Assembly: GCA_965220465.1 (NCBI GenBank)
Contig: CBDCPZ010000023.1
Location: forward strand, 744,001 to 808,000
Length of the DNA stretch: 64,000 nucleotides
From: JAHDHW01 sp965220465
GTDB taxonomy: Bacteria > Bacteroidota > Bacteroidia > Chitinophagales > Saprospiraceae
Direction: 5' to 3'
This document shows, in pieces, positions 27,119 to 35,148 of this stretch. The first letter of the stretch is position 1. The number at the start of each line of letters is the position of its first letter. The notes beneath the pieces were generated by a model that worked only from the letters and a program-made list of their open reading frames with translations, had not been told where the DNA came from and did no database searches. A program made the translations under genes and the position numbers.

Positions 27119-28972
27119 TTAAAAGGATAGCTCAATTCTCCCGGATTCTGGAACAAACAATTCATTGATTCCTGCATTCAAACCCTTTGTTTTCTTTCCA
27201 AACACCTCATTCCCCTCACAATCAAATACTTTCCAAGTGCAATCATCTTTGGGATTTTCTAATTTTAGAAAAACGGAAGTCGATGATTTAGCATTAATTA
27301 TATCAAGGTGTTTAATTTCACTATTTTCTAATTCTACAACAAGATTTTCAAATAAGGTCGTAATTTGCTTACGTCCATGAAAAGCTGATAAAATCGGGTA
27401 ATTGGCTACTGGATTGCCTGGAATAAATTCGCCATCTAACAGAATATTCCGGTTTTCATTCCAGTAAGCAAACCAGTTTTTTATCATGTTTAAATGTTTT
27501 TCTGGAATCTCCTCTAGCCGAACTGATAATTGTGGAACGCTATACAAAATATTCAATATTTGCAAAGCAGCTGACTCAACCGGCTCTTCTTTTCGCCAAA
27601 TAAACATATCCGAATGAACAGCAGTATTACCTGATAAAATTCTCAAATTTACCGTTTCAATTCGATTGGCAACGGCATTGTTTGGGCAATCCACTCCACG
27701 AAACATATTTCCATATTTACGCATTAACGGTCCAATGTAAGGCTGCCTGAATTCAATCATTATATCTGGCCGTATCGAAACCAATCGCCGCATGACTTCT
27801 GTCATTAAATGATCTGTGGCTTCATTTACGGAGGCAAAGTCTCTTCCATTTTCTTTTGTTAGAACTGTTTCATCATCAGATGAAAACCGTCCAATAAAAT
27901 CTAATTTAAAACCGTCCAAATTCCAATTCTGGATGGCTTTTTCATAGGTTTTGATAATATATTCCCTGACTTCGGGATACCTGGGGTCCATCACATAAGT
28001 TCCCTGGCCATTCCAGTACCTTAAATATTTTCCTTTAAAACGATCATAATTTCTAGCTTTCTCTCCCATAAAAGGCAAAGAATACCACAACAATATTTTC
28101 ATTCCAATGGCATGAACACTATCTACAAAAGCTTTCATTTCAGGGACTCTTTCCGGAGACCAGTCTCCTGTAAAAGCATAGCCCCTGTTTCCGTCTAAAG
28201 TCTGCCAACCATCGTCAACAATGATTGCTTCGCAACCCAAAGACTTCGAAATTTTACACTCCTCAATCATTTTTTCTGCAGTAATGTTTTGGTGATAACT
28301 GTACCAGGTTGAATACATTGGTCGCTTTGCAATGTCCGGAACGCTTGCAGGCTTGTACTCCTCCATACTCGCCCACCAATTACTAACGCCTTCAACAGCT
28401 TTATAATAAGGAATTGAGCGCGTATCAATTCGTAGCTGGACCTGATAAAACTTTGTAAGCGGCATTTTTTCTGAAAACAATCGAAACTTCGGATAAAAAT
28501 GAACATCTTCTTCTTTGAGGTAGCAATTTAGTTCAACCTTATTTAAGGCGTCAGAAAGAGCAAAAGTGATTCTGTTATCGAGGCTATTATTATAATATGA
28601 TAAAACCGGTGCCCAACTGCTCGCTCTGGAAGTCAATCCTGAACGCCAATAATTGAAATTTCCATCAAAAGTTGCATTCCAATATCCATTAATGTCAACG
28701 GAAGGATAGGAAAATTGTATAGTCAAAGGATTTAATTCAGCTAACTTTTCAGCTTCAAAAGTGATTGTCACGATTTGAAGCCCGGATTCAATTTCTTTGC
28801 TTTCTATTTTTTTTGAAAAATCGCCCAAATCGCCTTCTATCCTGATGCTGTCTGCCAAAACAATTATTTCAGGACTTGCACTTTTTGTGAATTCAACATT
28901 GGACGTTTTATTTGTTTCCTGGCATGATGAAAACAGTACAACCAAAATGCAGAAGTGGAAAATTCGTTTCAT
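27119..28972 (-). CDS. GH36-like alpha-galactosidase-type lipoprotein
   Basis: This 617-residue enzyme has a lipoprotein signal (LFSSC, Cys17), so it is lipid-anchored in the envelope. A beta-sandwich N-terminal domain (about 25-205) precedes a TIM barrel. The barrel shows TWYSYHQ (222-228), DDGWQTLDGNRGYAFTGDW (253-271), the nucleophile region DGFKLDFIG (Asp358) and the acid/base region FRGVDCPN (Asp428), as in clan GH-D. A small C-terminal domain follows. The family cleaves alpha-galactosides and related glycans with retention; the actual sugar is not certain. It is monocistronic, facing the subtilase gene across a shared terminator. Confidence 0.88.
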   Translation of the reverse strand: MKRIFHFCILVVLFSSCQETNKTSNVEFTKSASPEIIVLADSIRIEGDLGDFSKKIESKEIESGLQIVTITFEAEKLAELNPLTIQFSYPSVDINGYWNATFDGNFNYWRSGLTSRASSWAPVLSYYNNSLDNRITFALSDALNKVELNCYLKEEDVHFYPKFRLFSEKMPLTKFYQVQLRIDTRSIPYYKAVEGVSNWWASMEEYKPASVPDIAKRPMYSTWYSYHQNITAEKMIEECKISKSLGCEAIIVDDGWQTLDGNRGYAFTGDWSPERVPEMKAFVDSVHAIGMKILLWYSLPFMGEKARNYDRFKGKYLRYWNGQGTYVMDPRYPEVREYIIKTYEKAIQNWNLDGFKLDFIGRFSSDDETVLTKENGRDFASVNEATDHLMTEVMRRLVSIRPDIMIEFRQPYIGPLMRKYGNMFRGVDCPNNAVANRIETVNLRILSGNTAVHSDMFIWRKEEPVESAALQILNILYSVPQLSVRLEEIPEKHLNMIKNWFAYWNENRNILLDGEFIPGNPVANYPILSAFHGRKQITTLFENLVVELENSEIKHLDIINAKSSTSVFLKLENPKDDCTWKVFDCEGNEVFGKKTKGLNAGINELFVPESGRIELSF

Positions 28973-29062
28973 TCTGAATAAAATAATGAAATTGAGAAAA
29001 CCGGAGAATAGAATTCAATCCGAATAATAAGGGGAATTGAATGGTATGAAGCTAAGAAAAAT

Positions 29063-29353
29063 TTAAAGAATTACCACTTCTTTGATAAATTCTTCCCCCA
29101 ATTCTTCATTGATGAGATTGCGGATTTTTTCTTTTCCAAGACTGAGTTCTTGTTTTAAAGGAGAGGATTCAAGCGTTACGAAAAGCTTGTTTCGGCGAAT
29201 GACAATATCTTTAGTGTAGCGACTAATGCTCGGACCCATTAGTGTTCCCCAAATGCTTTTGATTTTAGTTTGATTGTACTTTGAATTCAGGCGATATTTC
29301 TGGAGCATATCTTTCAGCACTTCGTTTATTTTTTGGTCATTATGTTTCTTCAT
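29063..29353 (-). CDS. DUF721 (DciA-like) protein
   Basis: The protein starts at the ATG at 29353 (MKKHNDQKI), giving 96 residues. A longer upstream reading would overlap recF and encode a low-complexity peptide unlike the family. It matches the short DUF721 proteins: a helical N-terminus (NEVLKDMLQKYRL), the core IWGTLMGPSISRYTKDIVIRRNKLFVTLESSPLKQEL, and a final helix. DUF721 is related to DciA, which helps load the replicative helicase. It lies 34 bp downstream of recF on the same strand, an association common in bacteria. It is smaller than typical DciA. Confidence 0.85.
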   Translation of the reverse strand: MKKHNDQKINEVLKDMLQKYRLNSKYNQTKIKSIWGTLMGPSISRYTKDIVIRRNKLFVTLESSPLKQELSLGKEKIRNLINEELGEEFIKEVVIL

Positions 29354-29387
29354 TCTAAAAGGGGAATTTATGAAATCTAAACATTGC

Positions 29388-30488
29388 TTACAAGGTAGCA
29401 GTTCCTGAATCAATAACAAATTTTTTAAAATCAGAATCAAATTTTTCAATGATATTTTGGACTCTGTTTTCATGAGTATCAGTAATAAAGACTTGCCCAA
29501 ATTTATTTTCGATCAACAGACTAATCAAATGCTCCACGCGGAACCGATCCAACTTGTCAAAAATATCATCAAGTAGAAGCAATGGAGTCACTTTTTTATT
29601 GATCCGCAACATTTCATATTGGGCGAGTTTCAATGCTAAAACAAAGGATTTTAATTGTCCTTGTGATGCAAAACTCTTTAACGAATGATCTCCAAGATAA
29701 AATTTCAAATCATCGCGATGGATACCACAAGTTGTCCGCTGGAGTATTCGGTCTTTGTTGTTGTTTTGTATTAAAAGTTCCTCCAGTTTTCCCTTTAAAA
29801 GCTGTGAAAAATATTCACAACTCACAGTTTCCTGTTCACCTGAAATTCTTTGATAATATTTTTCGAATAAAGGTGTAAAGTCATCTGCAAAAGAAGCGCG
29901 CTTTTTAAATATCAGTTCCGCAGGTGCTAATAATTGCTCATTGTACGAATCTATCAACTTATCATCATAATATCGTTCTGCTGCAAATTGCTTTAATGCA
30001 GCATTCCGTTGTTTTAGAACTTTGTTGTAATTGATTATGCTCGACAGGTATAAAGGTTCTATCTGAGATAAAGTATTGTCCAAAAATTTACGGCGGATTT
30101 CACTTCCATCTGAAACTAAGAGCGTATCATCCGGAACGATCATCACAACTGGAAACAGACCAATATGATCCATTAATTTTTTATACAGAACATCATTTCG
30201 TTCGAAAACTTTATTCTTTCCGGGGATTACCTTTGCAACGATCTTTTCCTTTTTTTTATTCAAATTAAAAATTCCCTCCAATCTAAAAAAATCACCATCA
30301 TGAATCACCAACTTGCGATCATTTATACCAGCATGGTTTTTACACATGCACAAATAATAAATCGCATCCAAAAGGTTTGTTTTACCCATTCCATTCTTCC
30401 CAACAAAACAATTCAAATGCTTTGAAAAGAGCAGCTTTTGGGAGGAATAATTTTTAAAATTTGTTAGTTTTAATTCTTTGAGATACAA
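29388..30488 (-). CDS. recF: DNA replication and repair protein RecF
   Basis: RecF (366 residues) is an ABC-type ATPase that directs RecA loading at single-strand gaps. It has Walker A GKNGMGKT (30-37), the QLKSFVLALKLAQ signature-helix region, and Walker B LLLLDDIFDKLD (about 300-311), plus the conserved ending FGQVFITDT. The N-terminus MYLKELKLTNFKNYSS matches the family exactly. No ATG is available there: the codon is TTG at 30488, preceded by an in-frame TAG six codons upstream, so TTG is the likely start. It is followed by the DUF721 gene and divergent from pdhA. Confidence 0.95.
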   Translation of the reverse strand: MYLKELKLTNFKNYSSQKLLFSKHLNCFVGKNGMGKTNLLDAIYYLCMCKNHAGINDRKLVIHDGDFFRLEGIFNLNKKKEKIVAKVIPGKNKVFERNDVLYKKLMDHIGLFPVVMIVPDDTLLVSDGSEIRRKFLDNTLSQIEPLYLSSIINYNKVLKQRNAALKQFAAERYYDDKLIDSYNEQLLAPAELIFKKRASFADDFTPLFEKYYQRISGEQETVSCEYFSQLLKGKLEELLIQNNNKDRILQRTTCGIHRDDLKFYLGDHSLKSFASQGQLKSFVLALKLAQYEMLRINKKVTPLLLLDDIFDKLDRFRVEHLISLLIENKFGQVFITDTHENRVQNIIEKFDSDFKKFVIDSGTATL

Positions 30489-30548
30489 AAGAGATGTGCT
30501 TTTCTAGTTCAAAATGATTGATTAAAAATTTTTATTTTTTAAAAAAAA

Positions 30549-30556
30549 TCAAAGAT
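30549..30556 (-). promoter_or_regulatory. Putative -7 box of recF
   Basis: The minus strand reads TATCTTTG, an exact TAnnTTTG match, 61 bp upstream of the recF start. The expected upstream TTTG element is not clear. Confidence 0.35.
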
Positions 30557-30654
30557 AGTCATACAAAAAGCGATTATTCATCAACTGGAACAAAATATTT
30601 TTGTTCAATAAAAACCAAGTCCTCAAAGCAACCATTGCAATGTTGAATCTCCTT

Positions 30655-30686
30655 TTTGAATAATCGCAGATTATGGTGTATCTTTA
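30655..30686 (+). promoter_or_regulatory. Putative promoter of pdhA
   Basis: TTTG (30655-30658), a 20-bp spacer and TATCTTTA (30679-30686) match TTTG-N19-21-TAnnTTTG with a single mismatch in the last base. The pdhA ATG is 49 bp downstream. Confidence 0.5.
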
Positions 30687-30734
30687 TCGCGAATTTTTAA
30701 AAACAGAAAAGACGTATTTACAAATTTTAAAAAT

Positions 30735-31763
30735 ATGAGACAAGTGGTGCAAAAAGTTAAGAAAGGCAATAAAAAAAAACCAGAATATACCAAGGAAACT
30801 TATTTGCACTGGTATGAAACCATGCTTCGTATCCGACGATTTGAAGAACGAACATTGATGGCTTACGGCCAGCAAAAGGTAAGAGGATTTTGCCATGTTT
30901 ACATAGGCCAGGAAGCAATTGCCGCAGGAATGACTACAGCTATTCGAGCAGATGATTCGGTGGCTACTGCGTATCGCCAGCATGGAACTGCAATTTCGAG
31001 AGGCATCAGTACAAAAGAATGTATGGCTGAACTTTTTGGAAAGTCAACCGGCGTTGTAAAAGGAAAAGGTGGTTCGATGCACTTCTTTTCAAAAGAAAAA
31101 CGATTTTTTGGAGGAAATGGAATTGTAGGAGCTCAGATTCCTATCGGAACGGGAGTGGCCTTTGCTGAAAAATATAAAGGAACAGATAATTTATGCGTTA
31201 CGATGTTTGGTGATGGTGCTGCAAGGCAAGGAGCCTTGTACGAATCTTTCAATATGGCGATGACCTGGAAATTACCGGTTTTATACATTTGTGAAAACAA
31301 TCATTATGCAATGGGTACTTCTGTGAAACGAACCAGTAATATGCATGAATTGTACAAATTGGGAGCAGCATTTGATATGCCGAGTGAAGCGGTTGACGGG
31401 ATGCGTCCTGAATCTGTGCACGAAGCGCTTTCCAGAGCTGCTGAACATATCCGTGCCGGAAAAGGACCTTATTATTTGGAAATTAAAACCTATCGTTACA
31501 AGGGGCATTCCGTTTCAGATCCTGCAAAATATCGAACTAAAGAAGAGTTGCAAGAATATAAAGATCAAGATCCGGTAAAGCTGACTGAGCTGAAAATATT
31601 GACCGAGAAAATTGCGAACGAGGATGAAATAAAAGCAATTAAAGAAAAAATTAAAATTGAAATTGATGAAGCCGTAAAATTTGCAGAAGAGTCTCCTTTA
31701 CCCGATCCGAGTGAATTGTACAAAGACAATTATGTTCAAGATGATTATCCTTACTTGACCTAG
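30735..31763 (+). CDS. pdhA: Pyruvate dehydrogenase E1 component, alpha subunit
   Basis: This 342-residue thiamine-diphosphate subunit pairs with E1 beta to decarboxylate pyruvate to acetyl-E2. The N-terminus carries the RIRRFEER...YGQQKVRGFCHVYIGQEA block (about 34-60) typical of E1 alpha. The diphosphate-binding motif runs from GDGAARQG (about 154-161) to the closing CENNHYAMGTS (about 181-191). The phosphorylation-loop-like RYKGHSVSDPAKYR is present. Length fits E1 alpha of the two-subunit type. No E1 beta, E2 or E3 gene is within this window, so partners lie elsewhere. A terminator follows at 31808. Confidence 0.93.
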   Translation: MRQVVQKVKKGNKKKPEYTKETYLHWYETMLRIRRFEERTLMAYGQQKVRGFCHVYIGQEAIAAGMTTAIRADDSVATAYRQHGTAISRGISTKECMAELFGKSTGVVKGKGGSMHFFSKEKRFFGGNGIVGAQIPIGTGVAFAEKYKGTDNLCVTMFGDGAARQGALYESFNMAMTWKLPVLYICENNHYAMGTSVKRTSNMHELYKLGAAFDMPSEAVDGMRPESVHEALSRAAEHIRAGKGPYYLEIKTYRYKGHSVSDPAKYRTKEELQEYKDQDPVKLTELKILTEKIANEDEIKAIKEKIKIEIDEAVKFAEESPLPDPSELYKDNYVQDDYPYLT

Positions 31764-31807
31764 AAGATTTAATAAACAGCATTTGTTGAGAAAACTACAC
31801 AAATGTG

Positions 31808-31842
31808 AAACAGGAATGCGGATTGTGCGTTCCTGTTTTTTA
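31808..31842 (+). terminator. Terminator of pdhA
   Basis: AAACAGGAATGC (31808-31819) pairs with GCGTTCCTGTTT (31827-31838) through one G-U pair, followed by a T run. It is 45 bp past the pdhA stop. Confidence 0.88.
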
Positions 31843-31960
31843 TTGAACGGAAAGAAATGGAAAGTTACTTTTGATTACTTTGACAAAGCTCAAATTTCAA
31901 TGAGTAATCAATATTCTTTTGAATTTTCTGATAAAAACTGCATTAAATTAAAAGATTCCT

Positions 31961-31968
31961 TATTTTTG
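31961..31968 (+). promoter_or_regulatory. Putative -7 box of the TPR membrane protein gene
   Basis: TATTTTTG exactly matches TAnnTTTG and lies 67 bp before the start at 32035, downstream of the pdhA terminator. The upstream element is weak. Confidence 0.4.
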
Positions 31969-32034
31969 CGTGACTTTTTAAAAAAGCATCAAATCTGGTT
32001 GCCGATTTCAACCAAAAAACATTAAAATTTAAAA

Positions 32035-32727
32035 ATGGCTAGAAGAAGAAGTAAAAAGAAACAAGAAGAGACTTTAGTGGATCTGGTAGAAGCCAGAGAT
32101 CAAGCTCAAAGTTTTTTAGAAAAAAACCAAACCATGATATTTGGTGGTCTGGTGGCTTTTGTATTAGTTGTGGGTGGATTATTTGCTTACAATTTTATGT
32201 ATAAAGCACCCAAAGAATTAGAAGGCCAAAATCAAATGCGCCAGGCTCAATTCCAGTTTGAAAGAGATTCCTTCGCATTAGCGCTTACTAATCCGGGTGG
32301 AGGTTATAGTGGATTTTTAGATATTATTGATAATTATAGTGGAACAGATGCTGCCAATCTGGCGAATTATTACGCCGGCATATCCTATTTAAACCTCGGT
32401 CAATATCAGGTTGCGATTGATTATTTAAATGATTTTAGTGCAAGCGATAATGTTTTACCGATCACAAAAAATGGTGCAATGGCTGCGGCATATGGAGAAT
32501 TGGAGGACTATGACAATGCCATTAGTTATTATAAAAAAGCTATCAACGCAGGGGACAATGAATTTCTAATTGCCTACTATCTTAAAAACATTGGCTTGCT
32601 TTACGAAAAGCAGGGAAAATTCGCTGAATCAAAAAAACATTTTGAAGAAATAAAAACAAAATATCCAAACAGTACACAGAGCACGGATATTGACAAGTTT
32701 ATTGCAAGAGTAGAAGCTAAAATTTAG
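32035..32727 (+). CDS. Tetratricopeptide protein with N-terminal membrane anchor
   Basis: This 230-residue protein has a very basic start (MARRRSKKKQEE), one membrane helix (about 34-52) and a C-terminal domain of TPR-like helix pairs (about 85-225). The repeats include AANLANYYAGISYLNLGQYQVAIDYL and ENYDNAISYYKKAI-like units. The layout (cytoplasmic basic tail, single helix, TPRs outside) resembles YfgM, which works with the periplasmic chaperone network at the Sec translocon, but that role is inference. It is single in its transcription unit: own promoter box upstream and a terminator at 32762. Confidence 0.82.
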   Translation: MARRRSKKKQEETLVDLVEARDQAQSFLEKNQTMIFGGLVAFVLVVGGLFAYNFMYKAPKELEGQNQMRQAQFQFERDSFALALTNPGGGYSGFLDIIDNYSGTDAANLANYYAGISYLNLGQYQVAIDYLNDFSASDNVLPITKNGAMAAAYGELEDYDNAISYYKKAINAGDNEFLIAYYLKNIGLLYEKQGKFAESKKHFEEIKTKYPNSTQSTDIDKFIARVEAKI

Positions 32728-32761
32728 CAGGCTCGGTTAAAATTGAAGATGTTTAAACAAA

Positions 32762-32792
32762 AAAAGGTAAGATCATAAAGGTCTTACCTTTT
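32762..32792 (+). terminator. Terminator of the TPR membrane protein gene
   Basis: AAAAGGTAAGA (32762-32772) and TCTTACCTTTT (32782-32792) form a perfect 11-bp stem with a 9-base loop, 35 bp past the stop. Confidence 0.85.
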
Positions 32793-32937
32793 GTTGTTTT
32801 GGTGAAAAAATGATTTAGTTTTGAAACATGGTTTTATAAAAACTATTGAATCCATTAGTTGTTGGATTGATATAAAAGCTTATTCATTATTTTAGAGGAC
32901 TTTTTTAACCCAAATCAAACCTTAAACTAAAAACTTT

Positions 32938-32965
32938 AAACCACAAACCACAAACCACAAACCAC
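32938..32965 (+). repeat. Four tandem AAACCAC heptamers upstream of ribH
   Basis: AAACCAC is repeated exactly four times in a row, ending 14 bp before the ribH start codon, followed by the degenerate AAAACCGC. The array falls in the untranslated leader or promoter of ribH. Tandem heptamers can change copy number by slippage and so alter leader length or spacing. Confidence 0.9.
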
Positions 32966-32979
32966 AAAACCGCAAATTC

Positions 32980-33498
32980 ATGGCGAGCTCTTTAAAAAAC
33001 TTATCAAAATATAACGAAAAAACAATTCCCTCTGCTGAGAAAATGACTTTCGGGATTGTTGTTTCAGAGTGGAATACTAAAATCACTCATGCACTTTACC
33101 AGGCTTGCTACGATACATTAATAAAGCACGGAACAGATCCTAAGCATATTTTTACCGAACAAGTACCAGGCACTTTTGAGTTGCCAGTCGGCGCAAAAAT
33201 CCTTGCTTCAAATGAAAAACTGGATGCTGTTATTTGTTTGGGCTGTGTGATAAAAGGGGAAACTTCTCACAATGAATATATTAACCAGGCTGTTGCAACC
33301 GGACTGATGCAATTGAGCATTTTACATAGCAAGCCATTTATTTTTGGCGTATTAACACCAAATGACGAGCAGCAAGCCGAAGATCGTGCTGGCGGCAAGC
33401 ACGGAAATAAAGGAGTCGAAGCCGCCGTCACCGCTATAAGAATGGCGGCAATGAAATTAAAAACCGGAGCAAAAAAACAAAAAATTGGTTTTTCATGA
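32980..33498 (+). CDS. ribH: 6,7-dimethyl-8-ribityllumazine synthase
   Basis: Lumazine synthase (172 residues) joins 5-amino-6-ribitylaminouracil with dihydroxybutanone phosphate in riboflavin synthesis. Key segments are the aromatic SEWN (29-32) stacking the pyrimidine, VPGTFELPVGAKIL (62-75), the CLGCVIKGETSHNEYI block (87-101) with catalytic His97, and FGVLT. The family forms icosahedral or pentameric shells. The start is an ATG 14 bp after a four-copy heptamer repeat. Its stop overlaps the ATG of the following metallo-beta-lactamase-fold gene (ATGA), so the two are translationally coupled. Confidence 0.96.
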   Translation: MASSLKNLSKYNEKTIPSAEKMTFGIVVSEWNTKITHALYQACYDTLIKHGTDPKHIFTEQVPGTFELPVGAKILASNEKLDAVICLGCVIKGETSHNEYINQAVATGLMQLSILHSKPFIFGVLTPNDEQQAEDRAGGKHGNKGVEAAVTAIRMAAMKLKTGAKKQKIGFS

Positions 33499-34343
33499 AA
33501 TTAAGTGTAATAAATTCAGGATTATTTAAGCTCGATGGTGGAGCAATGTTTGGCGTTGTACCAAAACAAATGTGGCAACGGTTAAATCCGCCGGATGAAA
33601 AAAATCTTTGTACGTGGACCATGCGTTGCCTATTGATTGAAATTGAGGATAAAAAAATCCTCGTTGACACCGGAATGGGAGATAAACAGGATGAAAAATT
33701 TCGATCACATTTTGAACCCCATGGATCTGAAACCTTACTAAATTCCTTGGCAAAAAAAGGCCTTCAACCAGAAGATATTACTGATGTTTTTCTAACACAT
33801 TTACATTTTGACCATTGTGGAGGAGCGGTTAAAAAAGATGCCAACGGAAACTTAGGTTCAACTTTTCCAAATGCAATTTACTGGTCAAACAAAACGCATT
33901 ATGAATGGGCTTTGAATCCAAACGATAGAGAAAGAGCTTCATTTTTAAAAGAAAATTTTACACCGCTTATGGATGCCAATGTCTTGAAATTTGTTGAGGA
34001 AAAGGAAGGCATTGAGCTTTGGAAAGGAGTTAAAGCAAAATTTGTTTACGGACACACCGAAGCAATGATGCCTTTAGAAATAAGCTACAAAAATCGAAAA
34101 ATAATCTACTGTGCCGATTTGCTACCTTCAGCGCATCATATTGGGATGCCCTACGTGATGAGTTATGACATCAGGCCTCTGGAGACTTTGAAAGAAAAAG
34201 AATCGCTTTTAGAAAGCGCAGCAAAGAATAACGATATTTTGTTTTTCGAACACGACGCACAATCTGAATGTTGTACCGTCAAAAAAAATGAAAAAGGCAG
34301 AATTGTCCTCGATGAAACGTTCAATTTGGCTGACATTCCTTAA
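33495..34343 (+). CDS. Metallo-beta-lactamase-fold hydrolase
   Basis: This 282-residue metallohydrolase has the metal motif THLHFDHCGG (His102, His104, Asp106, His107), a preceding strand KILVDTGMG, a third ligand in VYGHTEAMM, the Asp in YCADLLPSAHH, and a final FFEHD histidine. No signal peptide is present, so it is cytoplasmic. The family includes lactonases, glyoxalase II-like and other hydrolases; the substrate cannot be read here. It overlaps ribH by four bases, but a link to riboflavin is not implied by any motif. Confidence 0.87.
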   Translation: MKLSVINSGLFKLDGGAMFGVVPKQMWQRLNPPDEKNLCTWTMRCLLIEIEDKKILVDTGMGDKQDEKFRSHFEPHGSETLLNSLAKKGLQPEDITDVFLTHLHFDHCGGAVKKDANGNLGSTFPNAIYWSNKTHYEWALNPNDRERASFLKENFTPLMDANVLKFVEEKEGIELWKGVKAKFVYGHTEAMMPLEISYKNRKIIYCADLLPSAHHIGMPYVMSYDIRPLETLKEKESLLESAAKNNDILFFEHDAQSECCTVKKNEKGRIVLDETFNLADIP

Positions 34344-34727
34344 ATCTATTGTCAAATATTAGATCTTTTGGTCAATGCTTTGTTTTTTTTATTATCAGGT
34401 TTTCAATCTCTTTTCTTGATTATTTCCCTATGCTTGTTTAATTACTGAAGTTACGCGGTGATCCTAAATGATAATATTCGGCTTTGGTTGAACTCCTCTA
34501 TCTCCTCTTAGAAAGAGGAGAACCTACAAGGTAGACTTCAGAAAGTCCCTCTTTTAAGAGGGACTTAGGGGGTTCAAAACAATCTTGTATAGCATTTCCT
34601 GCTTAACATCAGTTAATTAGATGAGTTAGGTTCTTAATTCTCCTTTAAAGTTGTCTATCATTTAAAGAGAAATCGTTATATTTGGAATAGCACTTTTCAA
34701 AACCGTTCATACAACTTCGAAAAGATC
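34344..34727. other. Intergenic region around the hairpin element
   Basis: No gene is seen in this 384-bp spacer. Its middle holds the hairpin element at 34488-34577. A TATATTTG box at 34677-34684, an exact TAnnTTTG match, lies 44 bp before the ACT gene start and is its likely -7 element; the upstream -33 element is not clear. Confidence 0.55.
34488..34577. repeat. REP/MITE-like multi-hairpin element
   Basis: TTGAAC (34488-34493) and GTTCAA (34572-34577) bound a 90-bp segment. Inside are two hairpins: CTCCTCTT/AAGAGGAG (34502-34509, 34513-34520) and AAGTCCCTCTT/AAGAGGGACTT (34543-34553, 34556-34566). The two halves are imperfect inverted copies of each other ('TTGAAC...CCTCTT'). It encodes nothing. 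Such elements are repeated in many bacterial genomes, but only one copy is visible here. Confidence 0.65.
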
Positions 34728-35141
34728 ATGGAATCCAAAATCAGGCGAGTCGATTATTTTTACGCAACAATTAAAGACCAACCCGGAGAAGCTTATAAAG
34801 TCCTTTCCCATTTGGAGCAACTCGGCATCAATTTAATGGCAATTACTGCTGTTCCAACAGGGCCTGATAATACGCAACTCACGATTTTCCCAGAAGACAG
34901 CTTAATGCTAACCAGTGAAGCCAAAAAAGTCGGCTTGAAACTGGATGGACCTTTTCGCGCCTTTTTAGTGCAGGGTGATGATGAATTAGGCGCCCTTTCC
35001 GTAATTCATATGAAACTATATAAAGCCAACGTCAATGTCTATGCTTCCAGCGGAATAACCGATGGAAAAGGAGGTTATAGCTACATTCTTTATGTCCGGC
35101 CAAAGCATTATGAAATGGCTGCTGATGCGCTTGGGATCTGA
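34728..35141 (+). CDS. Tandem ACT-domain-like small protein
   Basis: This 137-residue protein folds, by pattern, as two ACT-like units: residues about 8-65 (FYATIKDQPGEAYKVLSHLEQLGINLMAITAVP) and about 75-137 (AFLVQGDDELGALSVIHMKLYKANVNVYASSGIT...YILYV). ACT domains bind small ligands, often amino acids, to control enzymes. It is free-standing with no enzyme domain, so it may be a sensor or a regulatory subunit. The 7-bp gap to the convergent saccharopine-dehydrogenase-like gene suggests no functional link by itself. Confidence 0.8.
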   Translation: MESKIRRVDYFYATIKDQPGEAYKVLSHLEQLGINLMAITAVPTGPDNTQLTIFPEDSLMLTSEAKKVGLKLDGPFRAFLVQGDDELGALSVIHMKLYKANVNVYASSGITDGKGGYSYILYVRPKHYEMAADALGI

Positions 35142-35148
35142 ATTTAGT

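Noticed and set aside
29354..29500. Longer N-terminus for the DUF721 protein
   Set aside because: It overlaps the recF end in another frame and encodes low-complexity Leu/Ile/Lys sequence not present in the family; the ATG at 29353 fits.
31783..32025. 80-codon open frame between pdhA and the TPR gene
   Set aside because: It begins at TTG, contains the pdhA terminator and overlaps the -7 box of the next gene, and its product has no domain or signal. It is read as non-coding.
32938..32965. CRISPR-like array
   Set aside because: The units are only seven bases with no spacers, so this is a simple tandem repeat, not a CRISPR array.
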